This document shows positions 36,502 through 46,675 of a stretch of 64,000 nucleotides of DNA, piece after piece (the first letter of the stretch is position 1; each line of letters opens with the position of its first letter). This DNA comes from Benincasa hispida (lineage: Eukaryota > Streptophyta > Magnoliopsida > Cucurbitales > Cucurbitaceae). The stretch spans positions 16,965,408 through 17,029,407 of the forward strand of contig NC_052359.1 of assembly GCF_009727055.1 (NCBI RefSeq). Reading direction: 5' to 3'. Under the pieces are notes generated by a model. That model searched no databases. It was not told where the DNA came from and worked only from the letters and a program-made list of their open reading frames with translations. Both the position numbers and the translations under genes were made by a program.

Positions 36502-38274
36502 TGGATTTAGTGTCTTAAATCTCGTATATCTTGTAGTTTGTATTTTGAAAGAACAAATTATTTATTTAATAAAATAAGAGGCATTTTATTTTACATTTAA
36601 AATACATTAATTCAATCAAATAAACTAAGATCCAAGGTTATGTGATGTCACTTGAACAGTTTGAGGTAGACATATAAGTGGTTCATGTTCAAGTCATAAC
36701 ATAAGAGGTCTACAGTATATGGATAAAGGTGGGTGCCTTATCTTGGTAACATTGCGGATACGTCCCACTTTGTAATTGTTACATGAGTTTAAAATATTAC
36801 AGACAATATGAGCCATATTGTTCATGTGGAGACATGTGAGTAGGGGTATCCTGAATAAAGAGTTTATATAAGACCGAACCACGAAATGATTGGTTTCTCT
36901 TTATAACATTGTTACTTAAATAAATCAATATTTCACTAGAATGATCATAGGTGACTTGACCTTAATCTTGAGTGAGTTGTGAACTCTTGTTTATGAGGAC
37001 AATGCTTTGATCTGTATGGGTGAGAGTGGTTATGTTAACCGACTCAACAAGCCTACCATTTTAGGGATTTTTCTGAGTAACAGGAGGGAATTTACTCCTT
37101 CCCAATCATAGGAAAAGTGATAAATTGCTCCCTTAACAGTTGATTCTAGGTTTTAACCAATGAGACCTCAACCTCTCACTGGATAGATTGTGAACTGTTT
37201 GTTTATTAGAGGAATCAGTGGTACTTAAGAAGTTAGATGTAACTATAGGGATCATATTTTGACCCAGCTGTAGTTATGAGTAATTTGTGAAGAGTCGACT
37301 CACTATTGATTAGTTATATCCATGGACAAAGAAGATGCAACTATCGATTTTTAATGGAGTGACCGGTAGTTAATGAATATTGATTGATTTAATTAAAAAA
37401 GTTTAATTAAATTAATCTCATATCATTGGAGCTTTGAATCTATAGGTCCCTAAGGTCCCCTTGTTAGCTCGCTAAGGATAGTAAAAAGGAATGATTTTAA
37501 TTGTTCCAACTAATTAAAGGAATTTTTATTAATATGATTAATATAAAGTATAGTGAATTCTGATAGATATGATCTATAATCCAATATATATTATAAGAGA
37601 GATGTTTTTTTTAATGAGATTCAAATATTAGATTTATATGAATTGGATTTATAAAGAGATATATGCATATAACTATGTGATATTTGTATGTTAATGAATT
37701 AATTAACTTTATATTAAATTTGATTTAGTACATAGTTTTTTTTATTTGTATGCTAATTAATTAAATAATAGTTAATTAATTAATTAGCTAAAAAGAGGAA
37801 AGTGGAAAAGCTTAGAGAAGGGGCTACCCTCTCTCTCTATAAATATACTATTATAACCCTTTTCAGGTTAGGGTTTCTTTTTGTGAACAATGGCCTAGCC
37901 TCCACCCTTCCTCTCTAATCTCTTTTTTCAAAAATAATTTCTCTCTAAAAATTCCTCCATCAAAAGGTCTTGAAGACCATACTTCCAATCCTTTTTTTAT
38001 TCCAAGAGAATAACAAGGTAGCTTTAGAGGTGGTATTCTTGTTCGTTGAGAAGCTTAAGATTGTTCGTAACCTTTGGAGGGAAAATGTGAAAAAAGAATC
38101 CACAAGGAGGAGTTCATTTCTTTCGTTCTTCTTCATTAGAAGCATGCTCAGGTCCTTTTATATGTTTATCCTTTGAAAATTTCTAGGAGTTTACTGAATT
38201 TAGTAGCTCACAAAATAATTTTTTAAAATTGTAAGGTGATCACACACTTCTGTGGAAATTGGATTCCCTTCAGT
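36502..38274 (+). mobile_element. Copia LTR, + orientation, near full length (1.8 kb)
   Basis: It begins TGGATTTAGTGTCTTAAATCTCG, a decayed LTR start, and ends GGATTCCCTTCA at 38274. It contains the family blocks in + orientation (CATGTGGAGACATGTGAG, GGAATTTACTCCTTCCC, TTTAGGGATTTTTC) and a leader-like region with TATA-type CTCTATAAATATAC at 37834-37847. Confidence 0.65.
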
Positions 38275-38693
38275 TAGGTAGACAATATTTTTATGTTATA
38301 TTACATCATTCATAATGAGTAATATGTCATTAACATAGAGAAATGTCCACTTGAGAATTAATGACTCTCTTTTCTTGACTCTCTTGTCTATGCTAGATCA
38401 TTAATCTTTTGTTCAAAGTCACAAGTTATGATAACTCTTATCAAACCATATATTCAAAGATCCAATTGTCTATTCATTTTTCAAAGGAATATATACAATT
38501 TTTCAAACTTTTTGCATTTGATCTTTGAAAGTTGAACTCCTCTGTTTGTGTAAATGCATACTTTAAATTCTTTTCATAAAAGAATCTAAAACATTTATTT
38601 TATATAGCTTATATGCAACAATGAATGAAGTAATGCTCAAAGACTCTATAATGACAACGAGTGAGAAAATTAACCCACAGTTTAATTTCTCTC
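38275..38693. other. Short AT-rich gap, possibly copia internal sequence
   Basis: No gene or clear motif. It lies between two copia LTR pieces. Confidence 0.4.
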
Positions 38694-39655
38694 TGTTGGG
38701 TTTTATGTCCTAAAACTCGCAGTTTGTAAAATGATAAACATTTTCTATTATCAATATACTTGTTATTGTTCTTATAAATTGTATGAAAGTCTAAATCCAA
38801 TAAACTAAGACCCATGATTATTGTATGAGTACTTGAACTTTATGTGGAGACATAAGAGTAGATCGAGCTCGAGTAAATAGTCAAGATGATCTATAGTACA
38901 TGAATGAGGTTAGGTACCTTATTCTGGTAACACCATAGGATGCGACCTACTCTGTAGTTGTTACAAAGAGTTGTAAAGTGCTACATATGATGTGATCCTA
39001 TTTCGTACATGTTATGACATGAGGAGTGAGGGCATCCTATGCAATGAGTTTGCATAAGATCAGGACCAAGAAATAAGTCACTCTTACTTTATAACGTTGT
39101 TTACTGTTTAAGACTGACTATTTCATCTAGATGACCTAGGTAACTCGATCTTAATCCTGAGCTAACTATGAACTCCTGTTTATTCAGGATCACCCTTAGA
39201 TTTGCATAGTTGAGGATTGACTCAACAACGTCGGCTCAATAAGACTCCCATTTCAAGGACATAGGGTGCAAGACGGAGTTCACACCTACCCGATTTAGAG
39301 ATAGGAGAAAGGTTGTTCTCTCAAGTATTGAATCCAGGTCTTGAACAAGGGGCCCCACCCTCTCACTGGGCTGAGAGAGTTTGGTTTGGTGATTCGATTA
39401 CAAACCAGTTGTTTATTAGAGAATCAGTAGAGACTTGAGGAATAAGACATAATCTCGGGGGTAAAATAGATATTTGACTCAGTCGTTATTATGAACAACC
39501 TGGAAAGGTCAACTTGCTGATTATGGTTAAATCATGTGGATATAATGAGTTTAGCCAATTAATCTCGGATCGTTGGAGCCCATGATTTGTAGGTCCGCGA
39601 GGTCCCCCTACTAGCTCGTAACGGACTAGCTTTAGAATAACGTGATAAATTAATA
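38694..39655 (+). mobile_element. Copia LTR, + orientation, first 960 bp
   Basis: It starts TGTTGGGTTTTATGTCC and carries the family blocks to about 39655 (GTAGGTCCGCGAGGTCCCCC near 39590). The terminal third is absent. Confidence 0.75.
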
Positions 39656-39930
39656 TAACACTGTTTATGACAGAGACTTCACTTCATTAGGATGACCATA
39701 GGTAACATGACCTCAATCTTGAGTGAGTTGGGAACTCCTGCCATTGAGGGCGATCCTTTGATTTGTATGGGTGCGAGTGGCCAGGTTGCTGACTCAAACC
39801 TACCATTTTGGGGATTCGTCTGATTTGGGAGTTGGGAACTCAGCTACACAAGATGGAATTCACTCCTTCCCCGGCGTAGGGGTAAGTAGATAGATAGCTC
39901 CCTTAAGGGCTGATTCCAGGGCTTGAGCGT
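39656..39930 (+). mobile_element. Second copia LTR piece, + orientation
   Basis: It restarts within the LTR at a CATTAGGATGACCATAGGTAAC-like phrase and runs through GGGAACTCCTGCC and GGAATTCACTCCTTCCCC to GGCTTGAGCG. It repeats sequence already present in 39100-39330 and is therefore a separate copy. Confidence 0.65.
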
Positions 39931-40362
39931 ATAGGGTTTAATACTTCGTGGTCAAGTCTTATACAAACTCTTTGTATAGGACACCCCCGTTCGCATGTCC
40001 CCTACACGAATGATTAGGATCATACCATCTTTGACAAGTCTCAACACTTGTGACCATTCAACAAAGCGGGTCGCATCCATAGCTTTACCAGGATAAGGTT
40101 TCCCTCCTATATCCATATAGTACAGACCATTTTGGTTATCACTTAAAACATGATCCACTTGTATGTCACCACATACATGCTTAAGTTACATACTGATAAC
40201 CAGGGATTTTAGGTTTATTGGTTTGTGGTAAAGCAAATAAAGCAAACAACTGGGAAAAAAAATAAGAAGTGAAGTAAAATATCATATATTATACATCACA
40301 AGCGTTCGTACAAACTGTTTACAAACTACAAGACATGAGACTTTAGGGCATCAACCCCAACA
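39931..40362 (-). mobile_element. Third copia LTR piece, inverted
   Basis: On the minus strand it starts TGTTGGGGTTGATGCCC at 40362 and runs to about 39931. It meets the + strand piece head to head, forming a chimeric LTR mosaic. Confidence 0.7.
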
Positions 40363-40365
40363 GTT

Positions 40366-40620
40366 TACTAGGTTGTTTAGGTATTTGTAATGTGATTGTT
40401 TAGTTGTTTGTTACACGATCGCTTATATATTTGTAATGCGATCATTTAGTTGTTTGCTACGCGGTCATTTAGGTATTTGTAATGCAATCGTTTAGTTGTT
40501 TATTACACGATCATTTAGTTGTTTGTTATCTGATTGTTTTGCTTTATATTACGCGATCATTTAGTTATTTGTTATGCAATCGTTTAGTTTTTATTATGTA
40601 ATCCTTTACTTATTGTGGTA
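40366..40620 (+). repeat. GATCGTTTAG tandem array upstream of a DUF1985 gene
   Basis: About eleven imperfect units of roughly 24 bp, of the form CGATCGTTTAGTTGTTTGTTA, ending 20 bp before the splice acceptor of the DUF1985 pseudogene. The core AAACGATCGTTT is palindromic, so arrays read similarly on both strands. A matching array precedes the second DUF1985 fragment at 46045-46360. Confidence 0.75.
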
Positions 40621-40639
40621 ATGTATGCGTTTGTTACAG

Positions 40640-41345
40640 GTTGCTAAGATGGTCATCCCTGATGAGAAACATTTTCTTGCTACAGTTTCTTGCCAAGTCC
40701 ACAAAACTGCGTCCATTATTAAGAATAACTTGATAGAAAAGCAGATGAGAATGTTTAGGACAACTTTTGGTCCACTGTTGGACATAAATCTCGTATTTAA
40801 TGGGAAAAATTTTCATCATTTTCTGTTGTGGAAGGTGACAGATGCAAATCCAAACGATGTATCATTGAAAATACTGAGGAAGAAGGTAACATTCTCCCCA
40901 AGATGATTTTAATCTGATAACCTAGTTGTGATCAGCCAAGGAAATTGTAGAAAGAGAAACAAGTAGTGAGTGACTGCAACAACTCATTCTTCGACCAAAG
41001 GACCCAAATGATAAGGATTTTTCTTGCAAGGATGTGGAGAATGCATTTGAGAAGTTCAATTTTACAAATGATGAAGATGTCGTCAAGGTTGCATTGCCAT
41101 TATTCATTGAAACCGTGATTATTAGAAAAGATAAGAAAACCTAATTTGATGTGAAGACATTCGGGATTGTTGATGACCCTTAAGTCTTTAGACATTATGA
41201 CTGGTTGTTTGTCTTTTTCAAAGGTATCTTGAATAACATGAAGACTATCATGTGTGGGAAAAAGGAGGCACACGAGACAAAGAAAACAGAAAATGCTCAT
41301 CATGCCTCATATTATTGTATAAAGGGATTTGCACTTGCATTCCAG
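40640..41345 (+). pseudogene. DUF1985 (Ulp1-peptidase-associated) gene fragment, broken
   Basis: After an acceptor (TTGTTACAG) the frame reads VAKMVIPDEKHFLATVSCQ then ...TFGPLLDINLVFNGKNFHHFLLWKVTD and ILRKKVTFS, the start of the plant DUF1985 domain. A frame change at about 40900 and stops near 40920 and 41142 interrupt it, but ..CKDVENAFEKFNFTNDEDVVKVALPLFIE, HYDWLFVFFKGILNNMKTI and YYCIKGFALAFQ can still be read up to a donor (CAGGTATGT) at 41345. DUF1985 proteins usually carry a C-terminal Ulp1 (C48) cysteine peptidase and are often moved by Mutator-like elements; no peptidase exon is present here. The paralogue at 46381-46675 shows that the gene occurs as repeats. Confidence 0.75.
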
Positions 41346-41389
41346 GTATGTATGATAGCACAAAAAATGTGTTATTTTCCTCTTCTTAA

Positions 41390-42125
41390 TTCTAGGTCGT
41401 TACTATGTTTAATGTGTTTATTTAGTGATTTTACATGTATTGAGCATCTTGGAGGTATAATCAATCATTATGAGCTGTTTGGGGTTAATTTAGAGCAATT
41501 AGAAGCTAATTTGAACAATCGGGCTTCAAAAGGATGTGAAAGGACAAAAATGCCCTTTGACGGAGCGTTGCAATGCTCAAACGAGTGTTGCACAACGCTA
41601 CAACGTAGTAGCTGATCAATGTTGAAGAAACAGAGCAGTGTCGCGATGCTACATGTAGCGTTGTGATGCTCCAGATTAGTGATGGACACGAGCGCGCGAG
41701 GCAGGGTAACATTGTGACGTTGCGTAGCAGTGTTGTGACAATGCAGTATAAATATTTGTCTTCGATTTAGGGTAGAATACATCACCCACTTTTGGCCTCC
41801 AGCCAATTTTTTCCCTCTCTCCTCTCTTCTACTTTGTTCTTTGGGTGTTTCTTTAGTAGTAAATCGAGTAGATGCCAGATTGTAGCTTCTCATCCTCCAT
41901 GGGAAGGTAAGATTTTTGTTTCTTAGCATAGGAATTTGGAGGAATTCAATGTTATTTTGGGAGATTCCGATTTTATGATGAATACAAACTTGTTTATGGA
42001 TTTCAATCTGAGTTTTACGTTTATGAATTGCATGATTTTATTGTTGACTGACGACTAATAATTTTGTTGTGTAATTTGAACGCTTGGAGATAGCTTGTAA
42101 TATGTGACATTTAATTATAGTTTAA
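41390..42125 (+). mobile_element. Probable gypsy LTR with GCGTTG-rich patch
   Basis: The patch 41555-41740 repeats words like GCGTTGCAATGCT and GCGTTGTGATGCT, as does the LTR piece at 7780-8070. A TATA-like CAGTATAAATATTTG lies at 41744-41758, followed by a C/T-rich leader. Clear TG...CA ends were not found. Open frames on the minus strand here are not genes. Confidence 0.4.
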
Positions 42126-42446
42126 TCTCATTTCTTCCCTAAGGTCGGGGTAAGTAGATAAATTGCACCCTTAAGGGCTGATTCCGAGGCTTGAATAATG
42201 TGACGTGACACCCTCTCTTGGCCCGAGAAAGGTTTGGTCATAGTTGGACTATGACTTATTGTTCAATAGAGGAATCAGTGGTACTTAAGGAGTTAGATGT
42301 AACTAGAGGGGTAGCTCAAGAAATATTAAATGGGAATCGATTTTGGATTAATTAGATTTGTTCAAATTATTTGAGGGAATTAATTATATGTGATATAATT
42401 AATTTAATTTAATTATATATGATAGAATTAATATAATGTATTTGAT

Positions 42447-42484
42447 CTGTCTCTTATACACATCTAGATGTGTATAAGAGACAG
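42447..42484. other. Paired Tn5 mosaic ends (Nextera mate-pair junction adapter), sequencing artefact
   Basis: CTGTCTCTTATACACATCT (42447-42465) is directly followed by its exact reverse complement (42466-42484). This 19-mer is the Tn5 transposase mosaic end used in Nextera libraries, and the head-to-head pair is the junction left in circularised mate-pair fragments. Exact copies of a 57-bp host sequence lie on both sides (42390-42446 and 42503-42559). This is library sequence left in the assembly, not part of the genome. Confidence 0.97.
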
Positions 42485-43015
42485 TGGTTAATTTGAATTG
42501 TTGTGATATAATTAATTTAATTTAATTATATATGATAGAATTAATATAATGTATTTGATACATTATAATATTAAGTTTATTTGAGAGGAAATAAATATTT
42601 GAATATGATTTAAATATTAATTATATGAATTTGATTCATATAAGTAAATTTAATATAAATGAGATTTATATTAAACACCACTGAAGAGAAATAAAACTAT
42701 AGGTGATATTGTATTTGATACAATGTTAAACCCTAGGTTATATGTTTTATGTCATGTATCCTATAGTTATATATAATATATATAATAGTTTCATTTAAAC
42801 TAAAATTAAATTGTTTTTTAATTTTTATTTTAATTTAAGTTAATGGGAGGGAAATAACTTCCCTCCCCTAATCTCTCTCAACACACTACATGTAAATGGG
42901 GTGGTTAGGGGTTTTTGTTGTTCTTCACAATTTTTTTTTTGGAAGAAGATACACAGAAGCTCTCTGAGATTTTTTGTTCTCTCTAGATCTCACCCTCTCC
43001 TCTCTCAATCTCACT

Positions 43016-43343
43016 CCCTCACCCAAAATACTGCAAAGCTCACACCTCTTACAGATTCTTTTCCCTTGCAGAGAATATAGAGGAAATTTTTGTGGTGGTA
43101 GCCATTAGGTTCCGAGATCATTGCAATTCGTGATGTTTTGGAGAAGGAGATTCACACTAAGAAGATAAAATCTTCAATGCCCTCACTCAAAATACTGCAA
43201 AGCTCACACCTCTTGCAGATTCTTTTCTCCTGCAGAGAATACAGAGGAAATTTTTGTGATGGTAGCCATTAGGGTTCCGAGATCATTGCAATTCGTGACA
43301 TTTTGGAGAAGGAGATTCACACTAAGAAGATAAAATCTTCAAT
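43016..43343 (+). repeat. 164-bp tandem duplication (two copies)
   Basis: The unit starting CCCTCACCCAAAATACTGC (43016-43179) is repeated at 43180-43343 with about ten differences, including TTACAG/TTGCAG and GTGATG/GTGACA. Because the copies have diverged, it is a real duplication and not an assembly double. Confidence 0.85.
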
Positions 43344-43519
43344 GGTTAGTTTTTCCTAATCTCTTTTCTCAATTCTAAATGCATGTTGTAATTTTAAATT
43401 GTTGATTATGCATATTTTTTTTTGTTTATTCTATAAAATTCAATGTTCTGTAAAAGTTGGAATTTGGGACCGATCCCCACTTCCTCACTGGACCTTAACC
43501 CATTCCTTCAATAAAAACT

Positions 43520-43863
43520 TTCTATAGTTGACCTTTTTGTCATATGAAATACCATATTTACCCCTAAATATTAAAACAACTCAAGTGGCTCCAGAGATCG
43601 TTCACATTCCTCTCGTATTCTCAATTTTTGCTCTCTGTTTTCTCTTGACTCTCCTTTGTCTTCGACGTCATCATCAATCAGTTCTTCACTGCACGCCAGT
43701 TGATTTCTACCATCTTCCACCACCGTTCTCGTGATTTGAAAGGTATTTTACTCGCTTCCTTTAATGCATGTTGATTTTCCATTCAACCATAACAAAACGG
43801 TTAGTTTGCTTAGTTTAACAAAATTGATCACCCAACATAGATTAAATGATCACCCAACTTAGT
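43520..43863 (+). other. Upstream part of a DUF1985 gene unit, interrupted
   Basis: A C/T-rich leader-like stretch (CTCTGTTTTCTCTTGACTC) ends in a donor-like GAAAGGTATTTT at about 43740, followed by a short run of GATCACCCAACTTAG-type units that stops at 43863. The same type of unit resumes at 46045, so these two pieces were probably continuous before a copia LTR inserted between them. Confidence 0.45.
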
Positions 43864-46044
43864 TGGGATTGGTGTCTTAATTCTCCCAGAGTCTCATTGT
43901 TTTGTAAAGATACACATTGTTTAATGAATAAAATAAGTGTTATTTAATTTTGGTATTTACTCATATCCAATAAACAAAGCTCCTTGGTTATCTTATGTGA
44001 ACTTAAGCATGTATATGTGATATACAAGTGGATCATGCCTTAAGAGATAACCTAAATAGGTCTATAGTATAAGGATTAAGGTGGGATACCTGATCCTTGT
44101 GACACTACGGATACGGCCCGTTTTGTAGAGGTTTGCAAGTGTTGTAAACTACTACAGATGGTAGATCCTAACTATTCATGTGGAGACGTGCGAGCGAAGG
44201 TGTCCTATACAAAGAGTTTGTATAAGACCTAGACCACGAGATGACTAGACTCTGTATATAACATCATTGATTACTAGAGACTTACATCTCAACTAAACGA
44301 CCATAGGTGACACGACCTCAATCCTGAGTGTTTTGGGAACTCCTGCCTTTGAGGGCGGTCCTTTGATAGTATAGGTGAGAGTGGTCAGATTGCCAACTCA
44401 ACATGCCTACCTTTTTGGGGACTTGTCTGATCTGGGAGCTGGGAACTCAATCCACAAGATGAAATTCACTCCTTTCTCGAAGTAGGGATAAGTAGAGAGA
44501 TTGCTCCCTTAAGGGGTTATTCCAGGGCTTGAACATAGTAGTCACAACTTCTCTTTGGAAGAGAGGACCCAGTCATAGTAGGACTCCGACTTATGTTCAT
44601 TAGAGGGATCAGTGGTACTTAAGGAGACAGATGTAACTACAGGGGCATAACGGTTATTGGTCCAGCTATACTTACGAGCGATCTGTGAAGGGTTGTCGCA
44701 TTTCTGATTGGTTAAGATGGACACATAATATATCTGTGGTAAGGAGAGTTTAGCTATCGTTCTTTAGTGGAGTGCCTGGTAATTAACGAATGGTGGATCT
44801 CGTGACTAAAGAGTTTAGTCAGTTATTCACGCACTGTTGGAGCTTCGAGCTACAGGTCCATAAGGTCCCCTTGGTAGCTCAGTAGATTCAGTTGAGGATC
44901 AGTTCTTGGTGTTGATTTGAAATGTTCAAATTGACAAGGCATTTTGATTATATATGATATAATCGATTTGATGTATGAGATACATCTAGAGAAGGATTGA
45001 TGTAAATGAGATTTACATTAAATACCATGGAATAGAAAAAGAACTATGGTTTATATGTTTCATAAGATGAAATATTAAAACTATAGGTTATAAATCTAGT
45101 ATGATAAGTTGGTTATCATTTATTAATTAATTCTTTTTCTTTAATAACCAATTGAGTGGGTGGTTATTGGATTTTCATGGTAACCGTGAGATAAAAGAAA
45201 AATAGTTTTCATAATTTTAGTAACTGTTGAAAAGTTTTCCTAAAAAGTTTTTTTTTTAGATTTCTCTCTCGGCAAAAAGGATCTCACGATAGTCGTCAAG
45301 TAAATATAGATTTACTAAATGACAATTGGGCTAGCTAAACGATTGTGCAATGGCGAGCTAAACAATCGTACAGTATTTACCAAACGATCGCATAGCTTTT
45401 GCTAGACGATCACTGGCCCAAAGTAAACGATCGTGTAGTGTCTGTAGGTGACAGATTGAGCTAAACGATGAGCTAAACGATCACATAGCTTTTGCTAGAC
45501 GATCGCATAGCTTTAGCTAAACGATTGGGCATCAACCTATACGATAGGTCTTCGTCATCTCCCACTTTCCCAGTCGTGTACACGATTGGTGTTTCCTCCT
45601 TCGTCTGCCTCATTCCAAGTTCAAACAGAGCCCACCCTCTAGATTCTCACACAGAAAATACCAAAGTAGCCTTGTTGGTGGTGTCTTACTCAACCCGACA
45701 CCGTCGAGGTGTTGTTGAGGCCATTCTTGTTGCTGAGGAGGTCGTGGCCGAGGTGATCGTTGAGGACGAGCGCGAAGTGTTCATGCTATGTTGCAATCGT
45801 GTAGATCGAGCGTTTGAGGTTGCTGTTGTTCAAGCAGTCATGCGTGAAGGAGCGTGGAGACACATCATCAAATGTTCGTAGAGTATTCTCTTTGTTCATT
45901 TGAGTTTTCATGCTGTAATTTCTATATTAATTGTATAACCACTTGTTTTGTAGACGACTGTAATATGTGATGTTCATTCATGATTGTGATTTGGAATGAT
46001 CTTATTTTCGCTGCTCATGGAAATCTCGGATTTGATTTCCTTCA
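43864..46044 (+). mobile_element. Copia solo LTR (2.2 kb) inserted in the repeat array
   Basis: It begins TGGGATTGGTGTCTTAATTC, a shortened form of the family start, carries all family blocks in order (ATTCATGTGGAGACGTGCG, TGAAATTCACTCC, GGTCCCCTTGG), and ends GATTTCCTTCA at 46044. GATCACCCAACTTAG-type repeats lie directly on both sides, so it interrupts an array. No internal domain is present. A clean 5-bp target duplication was not resolved, partly because the LTR start is altered. Confidence 0.65.
45330..45535 (+). repeat. AAACGATCG array within the copia LTR
   Basis: About nine units around the word CTAAACGAT(C/T)G, with spacers such as CATAGCTTTTGCTAGA. The inverted copia LTR at 23024-24671 has similar CGTTTAG units at the same relative place, so this array belongs to the LTR. 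Confidence 0.75.
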
Positions 46045-46360
46045 GGTTAAACGATCTCCCAACTTAGGTTAAACAATATTCAAACTTAGGCTAAATGATT
46101 GCCTAACTTAGGTTGAACGATCACCCAACTTAGGCGAAACGATCATCCAACATAGGCCAATTGATCACCCAACTTAGGTTAAACGACCACCCAAATTAGG
46201 CTTAAATGGTCACCCAACTTAAGTTAAACGATCGCGCAACTTAGGTTAAATGATCGCCCAAAAAAGTCTTAAACAATCGCCCAACTTAAGGTAAATGATC
46301 GTTTAGGTTTTGGTCAACTATCGTTTAGGTTTCATTAAGCGATCTTCTACTTATTACTAC
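46045..46360 (+). repeat. AAACGATCACCCAACTTAGG array upstream of a DUF1985 gene
   Basis: About thirteen units of 23-25 bp of the form TTAAACGATCACCCAACTTAGG, becoming GATCGTTTAGGTTT near the end. It stops 20 bp before the DUF1985 coding fragment, as does the array at 40366-40620. Confidence 0.8.
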
Positions 46361-46380
46361 AATGTATATGTTTGTTACAA

Positions 46381-46675
46381 TTTACTAAGATGGTCGTCCC
46401 TGCTGAGAAATATTCTCCTGCTACTGTCTTTTGCTTGGTCCACAAAATGATTAGCTTGATTAAGAAGAAACTTTCCACAGAGCAGATGTTGATGCTTAAG
46501 AAAACATATTTTGGTCCACTATTGGACGTGGACCTTGTGTCTAATGGGCAGTTGTTTCACCATTTTCTGTTAAAGGAAGTTAGTGATAAGAACTCGAATT
46601 TTATAAGCTTTAACATATTGGGAAAGAAAGTTACATACACCCAAGATGATTTTAATTTGATAACTAGGATGTGGT
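46381..46675 (+). pseudogene. DUF1985 gene exon, cut off by an Athila-like LTR
   Basis: The frame reads KMVVPAEKYSPATVFCLVHKMISLIKKKL then ...TYFGPLLDVDLVSNGQLFHHFLLKEVSD and NILGKKVTYTQDDFNLITRMWL, the first half of DUF1985, with no stop. At 46676 it runs into the outer end of an Athila-type LTR; codons after that belong to the LTR. The acceptor seen in the paralogue (TTGTTACAG) reads TTGTTACAA here, so splicing was already impaired or has decayed since. The rest of the gene, including any Ulp1 peptidase, is not found in the window. Confidence 0.8.

Larger units (their letters stand above)
42130..43480 (+). mobile_element. Copia LTR, + orientation, 5' part missing, assembly-disturbed
   Basis: It joins the family in mid-LTR (GGGGTAAGTAGATAAATTG, GCCCGAGAAAGG, GGTACTTAAGGAGTTAGATG) and continues through AT-rich sequence to a leader with C/T-rich tracts near 42960-43020. 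An adapter-like insertion and flanking duplication lie at 42390-42559, and a 164-bp tandem duplication at 43016-43343. Confidence 0.55.

Noticed and set aside
41468..41929. 153-residue open frame on minus
   Set aside because: It covers an LTR-like repeat with GCGTTG words; the translation is biased to His, Thr and Leu and resembles no protein.
42447..42484. Natural transposon end or integrated Tn5
   Set aside because: Only the optimised mosaic end is present, twice and head to head, with no transposase or marker; a library adapter explains it fully.
45492..45881. 129-residue open frame on + (MLDDRIALAKRLG...)
   Set aside because: It lies in the 3' part of a copia LTR, starts inside the AAACGATCG array and the related inverted LTR at 23.1-23.4 kb has no equivalent open frame.
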